From contig NZ_VUOS01000001.1 in NCBI RefSeq assembly GCF_009829325.1, positions 62,001-126,000 on the forward strand: DNA of 64,000 bases, in the 5' to 3' direction. Of the stretch, positions 60,827 to 64,000 are shown piece after piece; within the stretch, counting starts at the first letter, position 1; each line of letters opens with the position of its first letter. The notes beneath the pieces are model-generated. The model was not told the origin of the DNA, searched no databases, and was given only the letters and a program-made list of their open reading frames with translations. The position numbers and the translations under genes were made by a program. Source of the DNA: Nocardia sp. CY41. Lineage in GTDB: Bacteria; Actinomycetota; Actinomycetes; Mycobacteriales; Mycobacteriaceae.

Positions 60827-63064
60827 TCAGCGCGTGGTTTCCACCGGCCTCCGGACCACCCGCTGGAGCGCGCGCAGGTCCGCGTCGAGCGTCCGGTACA
60901 GCCAGTACACGGCGACGAACGCCAGTCCGCCGACGGCGCACAACCCCAGGACCGAATCGCGCACCAGCGGAAGTTCCTCCGGTTCGAGCAGGCTGAATCC
61001 GGCGAGCACCCCGACCAGCGGCACGGATGCGGTGACCGCGAGGTAGATCGTGGTTCTCCGGCGCAGCGTGCGGATGACGCCGGAGTCGTGCGGCGTCGTG
61101 CGGCTGTAGCGGAAGTAGAGCGGGTAGACGCAGCGGACGATGTAGAACGTCGACAGGAAGAACGTGTAGGCGACGGAGATGACGGCCGCCATCAGAACGG
61201 TCGTCGCCGCGTGGACCACCAGTCGCGCCGGCAGGTCGGTGAGCCAGAGGCACAGGAACACACCGGTCACCGTCGCGGTAAGGCCGGTCTGAAAGGTGTT
61301 CAGCGCACACATATCGCCCCAGAACAGTGTTCGCGACCGCACGCGCGCGAGCAGTGCCTCGTCGTAGTGTCTGCCCGCGCGCAAGCCGCGCGGAACCGCG
61401 AGCAGTTCGCGTGACATGGCCGCGTAGATGACGATCGACAGCGGACCGGCGATGAGGATGAAGACGAAGACCCCCATGTTGAGCTGCCAATTCGTGTGAT
61501 CGGACAGGCGTTCTCGGATCAGTTCCTGGACATGCACGGCCATATAGACGGTTGCCAGGCCGACGCCGACCAGCGAGGACAACCACAGGATGGGAGTCGG
61601 CCTGCGCGCGAGACGTGCGCGCCAGCTGCGCGGGGGCGGATATACGAGATCGCGGGCCCGTTGCTCCATGCACAGATCGAGTTGCTGCGCCAGCTCCGAA
61701 CCGGACGAGTAGCGGTCCGCCCGGTCGGGCGACAGGCACTTCAGCAGGACCCGGCGCAGCGCCATGGGGCAGTCCGGCGGGAGTTCCGACAGGAACGCCG
61801 GATGGATGGGTCTGCGCCGCAGTTCGATCATGCGGGCCAGCGACGTCTGGGAATCGCCCGCGGATGTCTCGTCCGCGAAGGGACGACGTCCGGTGAGCAG
61901 CTCCCACAGCATGACGGCCAGCGCGAAGATGTCGCTGCGCGTATCCAGTTCCGCGGCGGTGCCGGGCAGGTCGGGGTGGCAGGCTTCGAGCTGCTCGGGC
62001 GACATGTACGCCAGCGATCCGCCGAAATACGCCAGCGGGCTGGTGCCTCGCACCCGGTTACTGAAGCTGACGTTGAAGTCGGCCAGTTTCGGAATTCCCT
62101 CGGCGCTCAGCAGCACGTTCGCGGGTTTGATGTCGCGATGCAGCACCCCTCGATCGGACGCGTGCTGCAGCGCGTCCGCGAGCCTGCGCCCCAGCCAGAC
62201 CACGGTCTCCGGCCAGGTCAGTCCCGCGATGCGGAGCCGAACGGCTGATTCCGTCGGCCGCACCTCGCCTTTGTCGGCGAGCACCTGGTCGATGGCGTCG
62301 AGCAGCAATTGCCCACCGCGGCGCTCCTGCGGCGTCACGCGCGACAAGCGCAACACGTCGAGCAGGGTTCCGCCGGGCAGGTACTGCATGTAGAGCAGCT
62401 TCAGCTCGCCGTCGGCGATGAGCCGCTGATCGAAGATGCGCACGATGTACTCGTGGTCCAGCTGGGCCAGCGTCTGCGGCTCGTTGCCGTGGTTGTGCGA
62501 GATCTTGACCGCGACCAGTCGCTGCATCGACTGTTGCCGGGCGAGATACACCTGGGCGAAGGCGCCGACGCCGATCCGCATCAGGAGGTCGAAATCATCG
62601 ACCCGGTCACCGACGTCGATGGCATCGAGCGCGACTTGGGCGCTCGGGCGGGCGATCATCGTGCTGCGGTAGTCGCTGGTGACCCGGTCGGGCGCGGAAC
62701 CGGCCGCCGTGGCGGTGGCGGTGCCTGCCATATCGGTGGCGTCGCTGCCGCGATCGCGGCGGCGCATGGCGTGGAATTCCTCGTAGACGAGATCGGCCGG
62801 GAACGGGCCGTTGCGTAGCTCGGGGAATTCCGCGCGGTAGTCGATCAGCCGCTTGGGGAAGTCGAAGCGAAGCCAGCGGAATTCCAGGTCGACCTTGACC
62901 AATTCGATCAGTGTGGTGCGCCGTTCGGCTTGCTCCCGGGGCAGGAATGCGGCCAGATCGGGCGGGGCCCCGGACGCCCAAGCCTCCGAGAATCGCGCCA
63001 CGGCGGTGGCGAGCGCCGCGCGGGTTCGTTCAGCGGAATCGGCAAGATCGATCGGCTCACGCAT
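60827..63064 (-). CDS. Membrane-anchored Ser/Thr protein kinase with six C-terminal helices
   Basis: 745 aa. Residues 1-100 hold TLIELVKVDLEFRWLRFDFPKRLIDYRAEFPEL, a segment typical of planctomycete-type kinases. The kinase domain (about 156-455) has the Gly loop IGVGAFAQVYLA, Lys187, HRDIKPANVLL with Asp311, and MSPEQLE. The DFG motif is DFN (Asp329-Asn331). Six transmembrane helices follow: PILWLSSLVGVGLATVYMA, GVFVFILIAGPLSIVIYAA, TATVTGVFLCLWL, MAAVISVAYTFFLSTFYIV, LAVTASVPLVGVLAGFSLL and LCAVGGLAFVAVYWLY. No PASTA or extracytoplasmic sensor is seen. It is convergent with the small USP-linked gene. Confidence 0.9.
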   Translation of the reverse strand: MREPIDLADSAERTRAALATAVARFSEAWASGAPPDLAAFLPREQAERRTTLIELVKVDLEFRWLRFDFPKRLIDYRAEFPELRNGPFPADLVYEEFHAMRRRDRGSDATDMAGTATATAAGSAPDRVTSDYRSTMIARPSAQVALDAIDVGDRVDDFDLLMRIGVGAFAQVYLARQQSMQRLVAVKISHNHGNEPQTLAQLDHEYIVRIFDQRLIADGELKLLYMQYLPGGTLLDVLRLSRVTPQERRGGQLLLDAIDQVLADKGEVRPTESAVRLRIAGLTWPETVVWLGRRLADALQHASDRGVLHRDIKPANVLLSAEGIPKLADFNVSFSNRVRGTSPLAYFGGSLAYMSPEQLEACHPDLPGTAAELDTRSDIFALAVMLWELLTGRRPFADETSAGDSQTSLARMIELRRRPIHPAFLSELPPDCPMALRRVLLKCLSPDRADRYSSGSELAQQLDLCMEQRARDLVYPPPRSWRARLARRPTPILWLSSLVGVGLATVYMAVHVQELIRERLSDHTNWQLNMGVFVFILIAGPLSIVIYAAMSRELLAVPRGLRAGRHYDEALLARVRSRTLFWGDMCALNTFQTGLTATVTGVFLCLWLTDLPARLVVHAATTVLMAAVISVAYTFFLSTFYIVRCVYPLYFRYSRTTPHDSGVIRTLRRRTTIYLAVTASVPLVGVLAGFSLLEPEELPLVRDSVLGLCAVGGLAFVAVYWLYRTLDADLRALQRVVRRPVETTR

Positions 63065-63466
63065 CGGTAGCTCGGAATCAGCCCGGGCCGGTCATACGAC
63101 GGCTGAGCACGACGCGCCCTTGCCTCGCAGGTGTTCCACCATCAGCTCCTCGACGTCGAATTACCCATTTCAAGGGTATCGCCCCCACCGAAGGTCGATA
63201 GCGCATCTGCGCGAGACGCAGCGGACGCGTTACTTTGCGAGCAATTCGCCGATACCGCCACAGCGTCGACGGTGTTGGCGGCGGGCTGAGCCGACCGGCT
63301 CCGCCATGAGCAGGCCCGCCGCGCACGCCGTGGCGGCGACCATCGCGGTTCACGGATCGCCGAAGTACAGCGCCGCCCGGCGGCACCGCGGCCGGGCCCG
63401 CGACGACGACGGCGGGACTCTCATGAGCCCGTCTCGGCGTTCGGACGCCGCGGCCGCCTCCGCCAC
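63065..63466. other. 402-bp gap upstream of the kinase
   Basis: No frame has a recognisable protein with a start site. The stretch must hold the kinase promoter; CATTTCAAGGGTATCGC near 63165 is a local AT-rich spot, but no box can be fixed. Confidence 0.45.
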
Positions 63467-63691
63467 TCACGAGTCGAGGAACAACCGCTCGTTGGGCAGG
63501 CGGGGTAGTCCGGCCGGTTCGTCCGGCAGCACGGTGACCGCGTCCTCGTAGTGACGGGCGCGCCACTCCTGGACGAACAACTCGGCGGCGGTCACGCAGG
63601 CCGCGAAATCCAGACGCACATCGTGGAATTGCACGGAGAGATGCACATCCCGCTCGTCCGGTCGCGGCGACCGGTGCTCCGGCCCGGTCAC
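63467..63691 (-). CDS. Small protein of unknown function
   Basis: 74 aa from the GTG at 63691, which overlaps the stop of the upstream small gene by 4 nt (GTGA). VHLSVQFHDVRLDFAACVTAAELFVQEWRARHYEDAVTVLPDE reads as a compact beta-alpha-beta piece, then PAGLPRLPNERLFLDS. I do not recognise the family. The overlap supports it as real; it probably works with its neighbour. Confidence 0.6.
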   Translation of the reverse strand: MTGPEHRSPRPDERDVHLSVQFHDVRLDFAACVTAAELFVQEWRARHYEDAVTVLPDEPAGLPRLPNERLFLDS

Positions 63692-63984
63692 CTTCGACGT
63701 CCCGCGCGAAGGCGAATCGCCGCGACCACGACCGAGCCCGACGGCCGGAACGTGTCGCGAGGCGGTTCGACCCACACCCGGAAGCACGGCGACCGGTCGG
63801 CGGGCGACGGCAGCGCGATCTGCGCACCGTAGCGGGCCACCGAGACGTTCGAGCGGAACAGTTCGGCGAACAAGCCCACTTCGTCGGGCAGGTCCGGCCG
63901 CACCAGATAGGTCCAGCGTCCCGAGCGCGGATGCGAGAAGATCGGCCCGAGCGCGCAGCGCCGGACCTGCATCAGCGCTTTCAC
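63688..63984 (-). CDS. Small protein of unknown function (may extend beyond the window)
   Basis: 98 aa from the ATG at 63984; an upstream start outside the window cannot be excluded. CALGPIFSHPRSGRWTYLVRPDLPDEVGLFAELFRSNVSVARYGAQIALPSPADRSPCFRVWVEPP has a pattern I associate with uncharacterised small actinobacterial proteins of about 100-130 aa, common in multiple copies in Streptomyces and Nocardia. The pairing with the next gene through a GTGA overlap suggests a two-protein unit. Confidence 0.55.
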   Translation of the reverse strand: MKALMQVRRCALGPIFSHPRSGRWTYLVRPDLPDEVGLFAELFRSNVSVARYGAQIALPSPADRSPCFRVWVEPPRDTFRPSGSVVVAAIRLRAGRRR

Positions 63985-64000
63985 CTCCTGCCCGAGCCGA

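Overview
The window is a GC-rich (roughly 70 percent G+C by eye) actinobacterial chromosome segment, almost certainly from a mycolic-acid-producing member of the Mycobacteriales and most like Nocardia. Evidence: a mabA/inhA pair, a cluster-binding ferrochelatase, an AcnR-regulated aconitase, the mannosyltransferase MptB, a SUF operon led by SufR, urease accessory genes, and many probable leaderless promoters (TANNNT box 7-8 nt before the start codon).

Layout. 0-0.8 kb: end of a urease operon (ureF, start of ureG). 0.8-8 kb: accessory enzymes, a DHA2-type drug exporter with a divergent TetR regulator, and a secreted SGNH hydrolase. 8-9.8 kb: SPFH/NfeD membrane pair. 9.9-12.9 kb: DUF3097 protein, an unknown protein, a secreted trypsin-like protease and a Q/Y/P-rich membrane protein. 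13-24.7 kb: a conserved block, hemH-inhA-fabG1, VWA-DUF58-MoxR, an NlpC/P60 endopeptidase (RipA-like), an Rv1476-type membrane protein, divergent acn, then acnR at 24.9 kb. 25.4-29.3 kb: accessory cargo inserted between acnR and the Rv1473A/Rv1473 pair, holding a LysB-like esterase, a MarR/cupin pair and a two-gene ATP-grasp cassette that looks like an undescribed graspetide (omega-ester/amide RiPP) locus. 29.6-31.5 kb: HTH protein and ABC-F ATPase. 31.7-43.5 kb: mixed accessory region (two SDRs, MMPL exporter, lycopene cyclase translationally coupled to Ku, type II NADH dehydrogenase, hemerythrin, gene remnants). 43.7-50.1 kb: sufRBDCSU-sufT. 50.4-53.9 kb: two TetR-controlled oxidoreductase modules. 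54-58.5 kb: mptB, an ABC-2 transporter and ctaA. 58.6-64 kb: proline iminopeptidase, universal stress protein, a membrane-anchored Ser/Thr kinase and two small ORFs.

The conserved parts follow the order of Mycobacterium tuberculosis Rv1488 down to Rv1456c; islands of non-conserved genes interrupt that order. Regulatory sites visible directly include a SufR box over the sufR start codon, an AcnR box over the acn -10 element, several TetR/ArsR-type palindromes, and a candidate ydaO-type (c-di-AMP) leader upstream of the RipA-like gene.

Gene calls rest on reading the translations and motifs; no database search was run. Start codons were chosen from ribosome-binding sites, family alignment from memory, overlaps with neighbours, or leaderless -10 boxes.
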